The notes beneath the pieces were generated by a model. That model was not told where the DNA came from. It saw only the letters and a list, made by a program, of their open reading frames with translations, and ran no database searches. From NCBI RefSeq assembly GCF_900142765.1, contig NZ_FRCB01000004.1:62001-126000 (forward strand): a stretch of DNA of 64,000 nucleotides, written 5' to 3'. This DNA comes from Roseovarius litoreus. GTDB taxonomy: Bacteria; Pseudomonadota; Alphaproteobacteria; Rhodobacterales; Rhodobacteraceae. Below are positions 1-8,326 of this stretch, piece after piece; position 1 is the first letter of the stretch, and each line of letters starts with the position of its first letter. Made by a program: the position numbers and the translations under genes.

Positions 1-1
1 G

Positions 2-388
2 TTCGGCGGCGGCGAAAGCTATGGCTACCGCTTTCCCGATATCGACGCCACCGTGCGCAAACCCATGTCCGAGATCTTCCCGCATCTGCGCGATATCCGC
101 TTCGAGTATACATGGGGCGGCACCTTGGCGATCACCATGCGCCGGATGCCCTATCTTGCGCGGCTGGCACCCAACATCCTGTCCGCCTCGGGCTATTCGG
201 GGCATGGCGTCGGCACCGCCACCCATGCCGGCAAGCTGATGGCCGACGCCATCGCCGGCCAATCCGCAGGGTTCGACACCCTTTGCCGTGTGCCCGCCCC
301 GCGCTTTCCGGGGGGCTCTGCTCTGCGCGCGCCGCTGCTCGCGCTGGCGATGACATGGTATGCGACGCGCGACAGATTGGGCATCTGA
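2..388 (+). CDS. FAD-dependent oxidoreductase, C-terminal part (5' end outside window)
   Basis: The open frame runs in from the left edge and ends at the TGA at 386-388, leaving 128 residues. The visible part has FGGGESYGYRFP at its start and a SGYSGHGV segment, which is the C-terminal FAD-contacting loop of DAO/OrdL-type amine oxidases (gamma-glutamylputrescine oxidase, glycine/D-amino-acid oxidases). The LARLAPNIL and GKLMADAIAG segments also fit that family. The FAD-binding Rossmann half lies outside the window, so the substrate cannot be named. Sarcosine or D-amino-acid oxidase remain possible. Confidence 0.8.
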   Translation, partial: FGGGESYGYRFPDIDATVRKPMSEIFPHLRDIRFEYTWGGTLAITMRRMPYLARLAPNILSASGYSGHGVGTATHAGKLMADAIAGQSAGFDTLCRVPAPRFPGGSALRAPLLALAMTWYATRDRLGI

Positions 389-753
389 GCCTCCGCGCGC
401 CCCGCCAGATCCCCGGATCAACGCCGCACGCGACGCCCCGGAAGCCGGAAAAACCCGCTCACACGGACCTCATGCCGACGTGTCCGGGATGTGAACGACA
501 GCCCCCATATCGCCCTACAAGGGGCCGGGCACATGGCGCGCGACCCGCGCGGCACCACCTGATGATCTCGTCATACAAGGGACTTTCGCACAGCCGCTCC
601 GATCACGAACGGATAGCGCATCCCTCACACCCTCGCGAGGCCGCTCCCGATCACGCGCCACCTCACCTGTCCGTGTTCAATTCGTGTTTTGCAACAACGG
701 CTTAGCAAACACACCTTCCGGTCATCGCAATCGAAACCGAAAGGAAAAACGAC
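389..753. other. 365-bp intergenic stretch without a recognisable gene
   Basis: No frame here has plausible codon use together with a ribosome binding site. The stretch is less GC-rich towards its right end, which probably holds the promoter of the small secreted protein that starts at 754. A GAAAGGAAAAACGAC segment immediately before 754 is that gene's Shine-Dalgarno region. I saw no clear hairpin terminator for the upstream oxidoreductase. Confidence 0.5.
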
Positions 754-1116
754 ATGACCAAATTTGCAAACACACCCGCCCGCAGCGCCCTCGCCATCGT
801 CCTCGGGGCCACCCTGACCGCAGCGGCCCTGCCCGCCGCCGCCAGCCAGATCACCGAGGTCGAGCGCCTGCCGATGCAGATCAGCAAAGTCGAGTTCCAG
901 TCGCTCAGCGCGCCCGAACTCTACGAGATCGACATCGCTCAAAAGCGCGGCCAGCGTGTGCAGATCGGAGATTACAGCCTGTCCCAAAGCCAGGCGGTCG
1001 TCGATGAAGCCCTGAACATCCAGAGCGGCGACACTGTCTCGCGCAACAGCGCAGACGCCTCGGGCAGCCGCACCGCTGCACCGAACTTCCCCGAAACCGC
1101 CCCCAATCCGCGGTAA
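754..1116 (+). CDS. Small secreted protein of unknown function
   Basis: The 120-residue product starts with a typical Sec signal peptide: a basic N-terminus, a hydrophobic run at about residues 12-30 and an AAAS-Q cleavage zone near residue 31. The mature part of about 90 residues is polar, has no cysteine and ends in a Pro/Asn-rich tail, so it is probably periplasmic. The start is supported by a GAAAGGAAA Shine-Dalgarno sequence 5-8 bases upstream. The gene stands alone, with a hairpin terminator shortly after its stop codon. I do not recognise a family. Confidence 0.7.
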   Translation: MTKFANTPARSALAIVLGATLTAAALPAAASQITEVERLPMQISKVEFQSLSAPELYEIDIAQKRGQRVQIGDYSLSQSQAVVDEALNIQSGDTVSRNSADASGSRTAAPNFPETAPNPR

Positions 1117-1151
1117 ACCCTGCACCCGCAGGACACCCCCAACTCTCGGCG

Positions 1152-1176
1152 CGGGCGCCCCTTTCGGGCGCCCGTT
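1152..1176 (+). terminator. Hairpin terminator after the small secreted protein gene
   Basis: A perfect 9-bp stem (CGGGCGCCC / GGGCGCCCG) with a CTTTC loop lies 36 bp after the stop codon at 1116. The T-run after it is short (GTTG), so termination may be partial. Confidence 0.5.
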
Positions 1177-1287
1177 GCCATGCCGGATATCCCACGGCCA
1201 CGAAAATTCTGTCACATAAATTTCGCTTGGGCGGCAGGGTCATTTGGTTTAGTTTTCCCGAAATCAAACTTCAGGAAAGCCGAACCT

Positions 1288-2499
1288 ATGTCGCTCACAC
1301 CGAATGTCTACGATGCCGAGCCCATTCCCGATGCCGCCCGCGCCGAGATCGACCGCATGCTGCAATCGGGCGACCTTTTCCGCTACACCGCACCTCAAGA
1401 CTCTCCCGTCGCCCTGCTCGAGCGTGACTTCGCCCAGACCATGGGCAGCCGCTATGCGCTTGCGGTCTCGTCTTGTTCGGCGGCGCTTTTCCTGTCGCTC
1501 AAGGCGCTTGGCCTGCCGCGCGATGCGCGGGTGCTGATCCCCGCCTTCACCTTCGCCGCGGTGCCCTCGTCGGTGGTCCATGCCGATTGCATCCCGGTGC
1601 TTTGCGACGTGGGCGACAATTACCGCATCGATCTGGCCGACTTCGAAGCCAAGCTCGATGGCGTGCAGGCGGTGCTCATCAGCCACATGCGCGGCCATAC
1701 CAGCGACATGGACGCGATCATGGCGCTCTGCGACGCGCGCGGTCTCCCGGTGATCGAGGATGCGGCCCATTCGCTCGGCACAACATGGTCCGGGCGCAAT
1801 ATCGGCACGATCGGCCTCGTCGGCTGTTTCAGCTTCCAATCCTACAAGCTCGTCAATGCCGGCGAAGGCGGCATCATGATCACCGACGATCCCGATCTGG
1901 TGGCCCGTGCCGTCATCATGTCGGGCGCCTATGAGCATAACTGGGCCAAGCACATCACAACCAAGGACGATGCCCTGAACGCAGCGTTCGAGACATGGCA
2001 AAACCGCCTGCCGCTCTACAATCTGCGCATGAACAATCTGTCCGCGGCGGTCATCCGCCCGCAACTGGCCGAAATTCCCCGCCGCGTTGTCGATGGGCGC
2101 GCCAATCACGATCATGTCGCCTCTCGCCTCAATGGCTGCCAATGGCTGCAGGTCCCCGCGAAATTGCCGCAAGAAGAGCGCGCCCCCGATTCCATCCAGT
2201 TCAATCTCGTGGGTCTGAGCGACGAAGAAACCCGCGCCTTCGCCAGCGCCGCCGCGGCACGCGGGGTCAAGGTGCAGATCTTCGGCATGTCCACCGACAA
2301 TGCGCGCGCCTTCTGGAACTGGCGCTTCCTGCCCGAGGCGCCGGGCGAGCTGCCGGGCACACGGGCGATGCTGATGCGCGCCTGCGACACGCGCCTGCCC
2401 GCCCGCCTGACGCGTGACGAGCTCGACGTGATCGCCGACGCGCTGATCGCGGCGGCGCATGACGTGATGGGGGTGGGCGCGCTCGCCTACGGCACCTGA
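1288..2499 (+). CDS. DegT/DnrJ/EryC1/StrS-family PLP-dependent aminotransferase
   Basis: This 403-residue fold-type I PLP enzyme belongs to the DegT family, which normally aminates keto-sugars. VIEDAAHSLG (Asp158) and SFQSYKLVNAGEGG (Lys187, expected Schiff-base lysine) match the family's PLP-contacting motifs, and IPAFTFAAVPSSV matches the phosphate-binding region. I chose the ATG at 1288 because AGGAAAG precedes it; the longer frame back to 1180 has no ribosome binding site. No sugar-nucleotide genes are nearby, so the substrate is unknown. The 3' end overlaps the convergent LysR gene by 13 bp. Confidence 0.85.
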   Translation: MSLTPNVYDAEPIPDAARAEIDRMLQSGDLFRYTAPQDSPVALLERDFAQTMGSRYALAVSSCSAALFLSLKALGLPRDARVLIPAFTFAAVPSSVVHADCIPVLCDVGDNYRIDLADFEAKLDGVQAVLISHMRGHTSDMDAIMALCDARGLPVIEDAAHSLGTTWSGRNIGTIGLVGCFSFQSYKLVNAGEGGIMITDDPDLVARAVIMSGAYEHNWAKHITTKDDALNAAFETWQNRLPLYNLRMNNLSAAVIRPQLAEIPRRVVDGRANHDHVASRLNGCQWLQVPAKLPQEERAPDSIQFNLVGLSDEETRAFASAAAARGVKVQIFGMSTDNARAFWNWRFLPEAPGELPGTRAMLMRACDTRLPARLTRDELDVIADALIAAAHDVMGVGALAYGT

Positions 2500-3470
2500 A
2501 CGCCCTGCAAAACCGTCATGTGACCTTCGAGGAACGGATATTCCGCGATCGCCGGCCCCACGATGCGCTCCTGTAGGATCGGGCGCAGCGTGGCGGCCAC
2601 CTGCGCCGGCATCTCGCCCAGGATGTCCTTGCGCGCGGTCAGCGAAATGGTGCGTGAAATCGGCTCGAACGGCAGTTCCAGCACGTCGATCTGATCGGCG
2701 AACCGTCGCGCCCGCATCAGCGCAAGCGGCGGCAGGATGGTCCAGCCTGCCCCCTGCCCGACCAGCGCAAGGATCGCGTGATAGCTGTCGATCTCGAAGC
2801 GATGGCGCAAGGCAAGGTTCTGCCGGATCAGATGCGCGCTCACCAGCCGCCCCATGTAATGCCGCTGCGTGTATTGCACCAGCGGCATCCGCTTGAGTTG
2901 CCGCAGCACATCCTTGTCCGCCCTGAGCGCGCCCTTAGGCACCACCGCGACAAACCCCTCGCGCAGCACCGGGTGGACCTCGGCCCAGTCCCCGCCAGCC
3001 CCCAGATCCGCCGCCACGATCACATCCAGCGCCCGCTGATCCAGCAGATCGAACAGCGCATGGCTGGCACCCGTCTCCAGCAGAAACTGGCAGCCCCTCA
3101 GCTCTTCTGCCATATGCGTCAGAAGCTGCGGGGTCACATCGGCTTCGAAATCCTCGATCATGCCCAGCCGGAACCGCGTCAGCATCGACAGGTCCGACAT
3201 CGCCAGTTCCGCCCGCGCCTGCGCCGCCTCGTTCAGGATCACCAGCGCATGCCGCTTCATGATCTCACCCGCAGGCGTCAGCCGCACGGGCCGCGCATTG
3301 CGCTGCAGCAGCGTCGCCCCCACCGCACTTTCCAGATTGGTCAATTGCTGGCTCACCGCCGAAGGGCTGGCCCCCAACCGTTTGGCCGCCGCCGAGATCG
3401 ACCGCTCATCGGCCGCCGCCATGAACACCTCGATGCCCCACAGGGTGATCCGGCCCGGACTGTCGACCAT
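2487..3470 (-). CDS. LysR-family transcriptional regulator
   Basis: The 327-residue product has the N-terminal LysR winged helix-turn-helix (SISAAAKRLGASPSAVSQQL, about residues 24-43) followed by a periplasmic-binding-like effector domain (about residues 95-300). Length and layout are normal for the family. It lies 13 bp downstream of phaR on the same strand (3484 to 3470), so the two may be co-transcribed. It is convergent with the DegT aminotransferase gene. LysR genes usually control a divergent neighbour and there is none here, so the target is not evident. Confidence 0.9.
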   Translation of the reverse strand: MVDSPGRITLWGIEVFMAAADERSISAAAKRLGASPSAVSQQLTNLESAVGATLLQRNARPVRLTPAGEIMKRHALVILNEAAQARAELAMSDLSMLTRFRLGMIEDFEADVTPQLLTHMAEELRGCQFLLETGASHALFDLLDQRALDVIVAADLGAGGDWAEVHPVLREGFVAVVPKGALRADKDVLRQLKRMPLVQYTQRHYMGRLVSAHLIRQNLALRHRFEIDSYHAILALVGQGAGWTILPPLALMRARRFADQIDVLELPFEPISRTISLTARKDILGEMPAQVAATLRPILQERIVGPAIAEYPFLEGHMTVLQGVQVP

Positions 3471-3483
3471 ATGCCGCTCCGCC

Positions 3484-4068
3484 CTATTTGTTCAGCTTCG
3501 ACAACTTTTCCTGCAGGTCCGCCAGTTGCTTGCGGATCTCGTCCAGATCCTCGCCCTTGTCCGGCGTGGGCTGCTCGCTGGGGCTGTCCTCGGTCTTGGC
3601 CGCCGGTCCGCCCTTCAGGCTCCCCAGCCCCCCCATGCCTCCGGTCATCGCCTTCATGAAGGCTTCCTGCTGCGCGCGCATCGCCTCCATGCCGGGCATG
3701 TTCGCCAGCGGATTGGCCTTGGTCATGTTCTCCATCATCGCCGATTGCCCCTCGCGCAGCATCTCGAAGCTCGCGGCAAGGAATTCCGGCACGACGCTGG
3801 TGGCCTGCGTGGTATAGCTGCGCACCAGATCGGTCAGCACGCTGATCGGCAGCACGCTTTCGCCCTTGCTTTCGTGCTCGGCGACGATCTGCAGCAGATA
3901 TTGCCGCGTCAGGTCATCCCCGGATTTCAAATCGATGATCTGAACTTCGCGGCCCTCGCGGATGAACTCCGCGATATCCTCCAGCGTCACGTAATCCGAA
4001 GTCTCGGTATTATAGAGCCGCCGACTGGCGTAGCGTTTGATAAGCAAAGGCTTGTCTGTCTCGGCCAC
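3484..4068 (-). CDS. phaR: Polyhydroxyalkanoate synthesis repressor PhaR
   Basis: The 194-residue protein starts with IKRYASRRLYNTETSDYVTLEDIAE, read in pieces: RYASRRLYNT is the hallmark of the PHB-accumulation regulator DNA-binding domain, at about residues 11-70. A second domain (about 75-115) and a Met/Gln/Gly-rich linker follow, and the C-terminus (about 165-194) is a predicted coiled coil (LDEIRKQLADLQEKLSKLNK). PhaR represses phasin genes until nascent PHA granules titrate it away. It sits downstream of phaP, and TGC-rich half-sites (GCGCTGCAGC near 4093-4102) just upstream could mediate autoregulation. Confidence 0.95.
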   Translation of the reverse strand: MAETDKPLLIKRYASRRLYNTETSDYVTLEDIAEFIREGREVQIIDLKSGDDLTRQYLLQIVAEHESKGESVLPISVLTDLVRSYTTQATSVVPEFLAASFEMLREGQSAMMENMTKANPLANMPGMEAMRAQQEAFMKAMTGGMGGLGSLKGGPAAKTEDSPSEQPTPDKGEDLDEIRKQLADLQEKLSKLNK

Positions 4069-4124
4069 GGATCGGTCCTCCCGATGTTTTCAGCGCTGCA
4101 GCAAACCTTATGCGACCGCAGAAC

Positions 4125-4157
4125 AAAAAGAAAGGGCGAGCCTCACTGGGCTCACCC
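4125..4157 (-). terminator. Rho-independent terminator of phaP
   Basis: Read on the minus strand, GGGTGAGCC and GGCTCGCCC form a 9-bp stem (one G-T pair) around a 6-base loop, followed by TTTCTTTTT. It lies 58 bp after the phaP stop codon and should separate phaP from phaR. Confidence 0.85.
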
Positions 4158-4214
4158 TTATCATACAGACCCGTTCAGGGAGGGAGGATCGGGTCGTATG
4201 TTCCGTCCGCGCGC

Positions 4215-4661
4215 TTACTTGGCGGCGGTGGCTTTCTTGGCAGCCGATGTCACGTCATCGGTGGCTTTCTTGACGGCTTTGGCTGCATCTTCCTGCAGGT
4301 CCTTGCCGGCGGCCATCATCAGTTCGACGGTGTCCATCTGAACCTTCTTGGCGATCTCGGCGAAGGCAGCCATGTTCTCGGCGGCCACTTCGGCATTGGC
4401 CGATGCGAAATCGGTCATCGCCTTGGCGTAATCGGCAGGCTCGGCTTTCGCCTTGGTCATGTCCGACATCTTCGCCAGGGTCTCTTTGGTCCACTTGCTG
4501 GAAATCTCGGCCGACTTTTCGGCAGCTTCCAGAGCGACACCCGACAGCTTCTCGCTCAGAGCGGCCTGGTTCTTGAAGGCATCTTCCATCGCTTTGGTGT
4601 CGACGGGGAATGCGCCCATGATGTCTTTCATCACGGTGCTGAAATCTTGTGTTTTAGCCAT
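4215..4661 (-). CDS. phaP: Phasin family protein (PHA granule coat)
   Basis: The 148-residue protein is almost entirely helical and rich in Ala, Lys and Glu, with amphipathic repeats and no signal peptide. It ends in an Ala/Lys-rich tail (KKATDDVTSAAKKATAAK), as phasins do. Phasins coat PHA granules and limit their size. The ATG at 4661 is chosen because GAGGAC lies 5-7 bases upstream; the longer frame to 4718 would run into the promoter. phaC lies upstream on the same strand. The predicted promoter contains a perfect CTGC-N3-GCAG site, so repression by PhaR is likely. Confidence 0.92.
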   Translation of the reverse strand: MAKTQDFSTVMKDIMGAFPVDTKAMEDAFKNQAALSEKLSGVALEAAEKSAEISSKWTKETLAKMSDMTKAKAEPADYAKAMTDFASANAEVAAENMAAFAEIAKKVQMDTVELMMAAGKDLQEDAAKAVKKATDDVTSAAKKATAAK

Positions 4662-4720
4662 GGTTTCGTCCTCAGGTCTGGATTGGAACGGGAACACCCC
4701 GTTTCTCTGCAACTGCACAC

Positions 4721-4749
4721 AATATGCATGCTGCAGTGCAGAAAATCAA
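4721..4749 (-). promoter_or_regulatory. Predicted sigma-70 promoter of phaP
   Basis: On the minus strand TTGATT (4749-4744) and CATATT (4726-4721) are separated by 17 bases, each matching the sigma-70 consensus at 4 of 6 positions. The candidate PhaR operator at 4731-4741 fills most of the spacer, which would suit repression by steric exclusion. Confidence 0.5.
4731..4741. promoter_or_regulatory. Candidate PhaR operator 1 (CTGC-AGT-GCAG)
   Basis: The site CTGCAGTGCAG is a perfect match to the CTGC-N3/4-GCAG pattern reported for PhaR of Rhodobacter and Paracoccus. It lies between the predicted -35 and -10 boxes of phaP. Confidence 0.75.
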
Positions 4750-4759
4750 CCCCTTATTG

Positions 4760-4770
4760 CTGCACTGCAG
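4760..4770. promoter_or_regulatory. Candidate PhaR operator 2 (CTGC-ACT-GCAG)
   Basis: CTGCACTGCAG is the exact reverse complement of operator 1 and begins 29 bp from it. The inverted match extends into the flanks (GCAGCATTTTCT against AGAAAAT), so the two sites form one larger inverted repeat between phaC and phaP. Confidence 0.75.
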
Positions 4771-4793
4771 CATTTTCTGAGAACGCAACAAAA

Positions 4794-6602
4794 TCAAAGC
4801 TTTGCCTTCACCCGCACATAGGTTCCCGGCGCCGGTGCCAACGGGGGATGCTCCGAATCGCCGGGTTCCCTAGCGTCAACCTTTTTGCCCGAGCGCGTGC
4901 TCAGCCAGGCGTCCCACCGGGGCCACCACGAGCCTTCGTGGAAACTTGCCCCCTCCATCCAGTCCGCGGCCTGACCGCTCAGATCGTCATTGGTGTAATG
5001 GCCGTATTTCTTCTTGGTGGGCGGGTTCACGATCCCCGCGATATGGCCCGATTGCGACACAAGGAAGGTCTTGTCCTTTGAGCCGACCTTCTGAAACCCG
5101 CGATAACAATCCTTCCACGGCGCGATATGGTCGGTCTCGCAGGTCACCGACATCACCGGCACCTTCACATCGCTGATCCGCAGCGTCTCGCCGCAGATCT
5201 CGTAGCCCTCGTTGACGAATTCGTTCTTCTGACACAGCCCGCGCAGATACTCGACCGTCATCCGCCCCGGCAGGTTCGCCCCGTCCCCGTTCCAATACAG
5301 CAGATCGAAGGCCGGTGGCGCCTCGCCCATCATGTATTTGCGCACCGCAGGCTGATAGATCAGATCGTTGGACCGCAGGAAAGACATGGTCCGCGACATG
5401 ATGAACGACCGCAACACACCCTTTTCCGCGACCTCTTTCTCGATCCCGGTCACGAAATCATCCTGCAGGAACGGCGTGAACTCTCCCTGCTCCGAAAAAT
5501 CGGTCAGCGCGGTGAAGAAAGTGGCGGATTTCACCGATTTGTCGCCGCGCCTGGCCATCAGCGCCAGCGTCAGATGCAGCGTGGTGCCCGCGATGCAATA
5601 GCCCACGGCATTCACCTGTTTCGTGCCACAGATCGCCTTGGCCTCGCGGATCGCGGTCAGGAACCCCTCCTCGATGTAATCCTCCATACCCACATCGGCA
5701 TAGCTCGCATCGGGATTGATCCAGCTGACCACGAACAGCGTGTAGCCCTGCTCGGTGATCCACTTGATCAGGCTGTTTTCCGGCTTCAGGTCCAGCACGT
5801 AATACTTGTTGATCCAGGGCGGGAAGATCACCAGCGGGATCTCGTGCACCTTCTCGGTCGCGGGCGCATACTGGATGATCTCCATCATCGCATTGCGATA
5901 GACCACCTCACCGGGGGTCGTGGCGATGTTGCCGCCCAGCTCGAACGCACTTTCATCCGCCAGCCGCACCAGCATCTCGCCATTGTTGGCCTCCAGATCG
6001 GCCACCAGGTTCTCCAGCCCCCGCACAAGGCTTTCGCCCTCGGTTTCCACCGCCTTTTCCAGCGCATCGGGATTGGTGCCCAGAAAATTCGTGGGGCTCA
6101 TCATGTCCACGATCTGCCGCGCGAAATAGTTGAGCCGTTTCTTTTCCACCGGATCGAGATCATCGACCTCCTGCACCGCCTCCTCGATGGCGCGGGCATT
6201 GAGCGCATATTGATGCTTGATGTAGTGAAAGAAGGGATGCGTGTTCCACAGCGGGTTGGCGAAGCGCTTGTCGCCCTGCAGCGGATCATCCCCCGCCTCG
6301 TCTGGGGCGTGCGGCCTTTGGCCCTGCACCAGTTGCTGCTGCGCCTCCATGAAGTGGCGCACCGACCGGCCCCAATATTCCAGCTGCCGCTCGTAAAGCT
6401 TGCCCGGATTTTCCACCATCTCCGCCCAATAGGACGCCGCCGCCTTAGCGAACAGCTCCTGTGAGGGCGAATCGAGCGTGGGATTCGCCGGGTTTCGCGC
6501 CGAAAGCGCCGCGATGAGACGCTGTGACAACTCTTCGACCCGTGCGAGATTCTCGGCCATCTTGTCGAGATTTTCGCCAGCGGTCTCCTCTTTCGTTGTC
6601 AT
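4794..6602 (-). CDS. phaC: Class I poly(3-hydroxyalkanoate) synthase
   Basis: The 602-residue enzyme polymerises (R)-3-hydroxyacyl-CoA into PHA on granule surfaces in the cytoplasm. The lipase-like box GYCIAG carries the catalytic Cys336, with Asp491 in CETDHIAPW and His520 in SQSGHIAGIVNPP completing the triad. The N-terminal 200 residues match the PhaC N-terminal domain (NPLWNTHPFFHYIKHQY). The length is normal for class I. The start has AAGGA 10 bases upstream. phaZ is divergent, and a CTGC-N3-GCAG site lies in the shared intergenic region. Confidence 0.98.
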   Translation of the reverse strand: MTTKEETAGENLDKMAENLARVEELSQRLIAALSARNPANPTLDSPSQELFAKAAASYWAEMVENPGKLYERQLEYWGRSVRHFMEAQQQLVQGQRPHAPDEAGDDPLQGDKRFANPLWNTHPFFHYIKHQYALNARAIEEAVQEVDDLDPVEKKRLNYFARQIVDMMSPTNFLGTNPDALEKAVETEGESLVRGLENLVADLEANNGEMLVRLADESAFELGGNIATTPGEVVYRNAMMEIIQYAPATEKVHEIPLVIFPPWINKYYVLDLKPENSLIKWITEQGYTLFVVSWINPDASYADVGMEDYIEEGFLTAIREAKAICGTKQVNAVGYCIAGTTLHLTLALMARRGDKSVKSATFFTALTDFSEQGEFTPFLQDDFVTGIEKEVAEKGVLRSFIMSRTMSFLRSNDLIYQPAVRKYMMGEAPPAFDLLYWNGDGANLPGRMTVEYLRGLCQKNEFVNEGYEICGETLRISDVKVPVMSVTCETDHIAPWKDCYRGFQKVGSKDKTFLVSQSGHIAGIVNPPTKKKYGHYTNDDLSGQAADWMEGASFHEGSWWPRWDAWLSTRSGKKVDAREPGDSEHPPLAPAPGTYVRVKAKL

Positions 6603-6625
6603 ATGAATGGATTCCTTTTAGTTTT

Positions 6626-6636
6626 CTGCTATGCAG
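6626..6636. promoter_or_regulatory. Candidate PhaR operator 3 (CTGC-TAT-GCAG) between phaC and phaZ
   Basis: CTGCTATGCAG is a third perfect CTGC-N3-GCAG site. It lies 24-34 bp upstream of the phaC start and about 72-82 bp upstream of the divergent phaZ start, so it could control either gene. Confidence 0.7.
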
Positions 6637-6707
6637 CATAGCGTCGGCTGTTCGGAGGGGACAGTGCGGCGAATGGAACCGGCACGCCCCGGCACAAGGA
6701 GACGACG

Positions 6708-8006
6708 ATGCGGTACATGATCACCTACGATTGGATGGAAACCCTCCGAAATACAAATCAATGGTTGGGCGCAACCGCACTTTCCTTCGCATCCTACCCA
6801 ATTTTCGCGATGACGCCAAACCCTGCGCTGCAATGGATGGCCGCTTGGGGCGAAGTGACCGAACGGACCTTCCAGCGCATCGTGACCAAGCCCGACTGGG
6901 GAATCGAATCGATCACCGGCGAGGATGGGCGCGACCACCTCATCAATGTCGAAACCGTCATCGAACGCCCCTTCGGCAACCTGATCCACTTCGACGTTCT
7001 TGGCCGCGGCGAGATGGATCGCCGGGTGCTGCTGGTGGCCCCGATGTCGGGCCACTACGCCACGCTGCTGCGCTCCACGGTGCGCTCGCTGCTGCCCGAT
7101 TGCGAGGTCTATGTCACCGACTGGCACAATGCCCGCGACATTCCCGTGTCCGCCGGCAAGTTCGATGTCGAGGATTACACCCTTTATCTCAGCGAATTCA
7201 TGCGTGAACTGGGCAGCGACCTGCATGTGATCGCCGTCTGTCAGCCCGCCCCCCTCACGCTTGCCGCCACCGCCCTCCTGGCCGAGGTCGATCCCGACGC
7301 GCAGCCGCGCTCGCTGATCCTGATCGGCGGGCCGATCAACCCCGACGCCACCCCCACCGACGTGACCGATTTCGGCCGTCGCGTGACCATGGGCCAGCTG
7401 GAAGAAACGATGATCCAGCGCGTCGGCTTCAAGTACAAGGGCGTGGGCCGCCTCGTCTATCCCGGCCTGCTGCAACTGAGCTCCTTCATGTCGATGAATG
7501 CCGAACGCCATGGCAAGGCCTTCCTCGACCAGATCCAGCGCGTCAGCCGCGGCGAAGCCAGCGATCACGACCCGCACAACAAGTTCTATGACGAATATCT
7601 CGCCGTGATGGACATGCCCGCGGAATTCTACCTCTCGACCGTCGAACGCATCTTCAAGGGGCTGGAAATCGCCCACAACGCCTTCACCGTCGAAGGCCGC
7701 CATGTCGATATCGGCGCGATCACCAAGGTCGCGGTGATGACCGTTGAAGGCGCCAAGGACGACATTTCCGCCCCCGGCCAGTGCATCGCGGCGCTCGATC
7801 TGCTGACCGGCCTGCCCGATGACCGCAAGGCCAGCCATCTCGAACCCGAGGCCGGCCATTACGGCATCTTCGCCGGGCGCAGCTGGCGCAACAACATCCG
7901 GCCCCTCGTGCTGGATTTCATCGACGCCAATTCCGAAGAGCCGGCCAAGCGCAACCGCACCTCTCCGCGCAAGAAGAAAGCCGCGAAAAAGACCGAAGCC
8001 GCCTGA
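6708..8006 (+). CDS. phaZ: Intracellular polyhydroxyalkanoate depolymerase
   Basis: This 432-residue alpha/beta-fold protein matches the intracellular PhaZ family, which uses a cysteine nucleophile (here in VCQPAPL) instead of the serine of secreted depolymerases. DWHNARDIPVSAG and PEAGHYGIFAGRSW are other family signatures; the latter contains the likely catalytic His. It releases 3-hydroxyalkanoates from native granules. The last 25 residues are Lys/Arg-rich (SPRKKKAAKK), as in some granule- or nucleic-acid-contacting proteins. AAGGAGACGACG precedes the ATG. It is transcribed divergently from phaC. Confidence 0.96.
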   Translation: MRYMITYDWMETLRNTNQWLGATALSFASYPIFAMTPNPALQWMAAWGEVTERTFQRIVTKPDWGIESITGEDGRDHLINVETVIERPFGNLIHFDVLGRGEMDRRVLLVAPMSGHYATLLRSTVRSLLPDCEVYVTDWHNARDIPVSAGKFDVEDYTLYLSEFMRELGSDLHVIAVCQPAPLTLAATALLAEVDPDAQPRSLILIGGPINPDATPTDVTDFGRRVTMGQLEETMIQRVGFKYKGVGRLVYPGLLQLSSFMSMNAERHGKAFLDQIQRVSRGEASDHDPHNKFYDEYLAVMDMPAEFYLSTVERIFKGLEIAHNAFTVEGRHVDIGAITKVAVMTVEGAKDDISAPGQCIAALDLLTGLPDDRKASHLEPEAGHYGIFAGRSWRNNIRPLVLDFIDANSEEPAKRNRTSPRKKKAAKKTEAA

Positions 8007-8053
8007 CGCGGGCGGGCACAGGGGCACGCGGCGCACACGGGGCAACACCGGCC

Positions 8054-8326
8054 TCAGCGCCGCCCGTCACCGCGCCCCTTCGTCCGGCGCCACTTGCGCA
8101 GCCCCAGCCAGCGCAGGATCGGCACCACGTCCAGCGCCGCCACCGCAACCCCGAGCGGCAGCATCCAGAAGCCCACCACCGGCAGAAACCCCAGCACGCC
8201 GCCCAGCATCAGCAAAAGCCCCGCGATCAGCCGCACCCCCGGCGGCAGATGCCGCTTGGACCACACCTGCACGCGCCGGCGGATCCTGCGCGCCCGCGCC
8301 TTCCATCCCGTCCCCCCGTCAGGCAT
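8054..8326 (-). CDS. Small membrane protein of unknown function
   Basis: The 90-residue product has a basic N-terminus (ARARRIRRRVQVW), two closely spaced hydrophobic segments at about residues 31-65 (IAGLLLMLGGVLGFLP and FWMLPLGVAVAAL), and a basic tail (RKWRRTKGRGDGRR). It is probably a two-pass inner-membrane protein. The ATG at 8326 overlaps the 3' end of the upstream hydrolase gene by 8 bp, implying translational coupling; the longer frame to 8428 lies inside that gene and is rejected. I do not recognise a named family. Confidence 0.7.
   Translation of the reverse strand: MPDGGTGWKARARRIRRRVQVWSKRHLPPGVRLIAGLLLMLGGVLGFLPVVGFWMLPLGVAVAALDVVPILRWLGLRKWRRTKGRGDGRR

Noticed and set aside
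4255-4494. Minus-strand frame inside phaP
   Set aside because: It is a shifted-frame shadow of the phasin gene.
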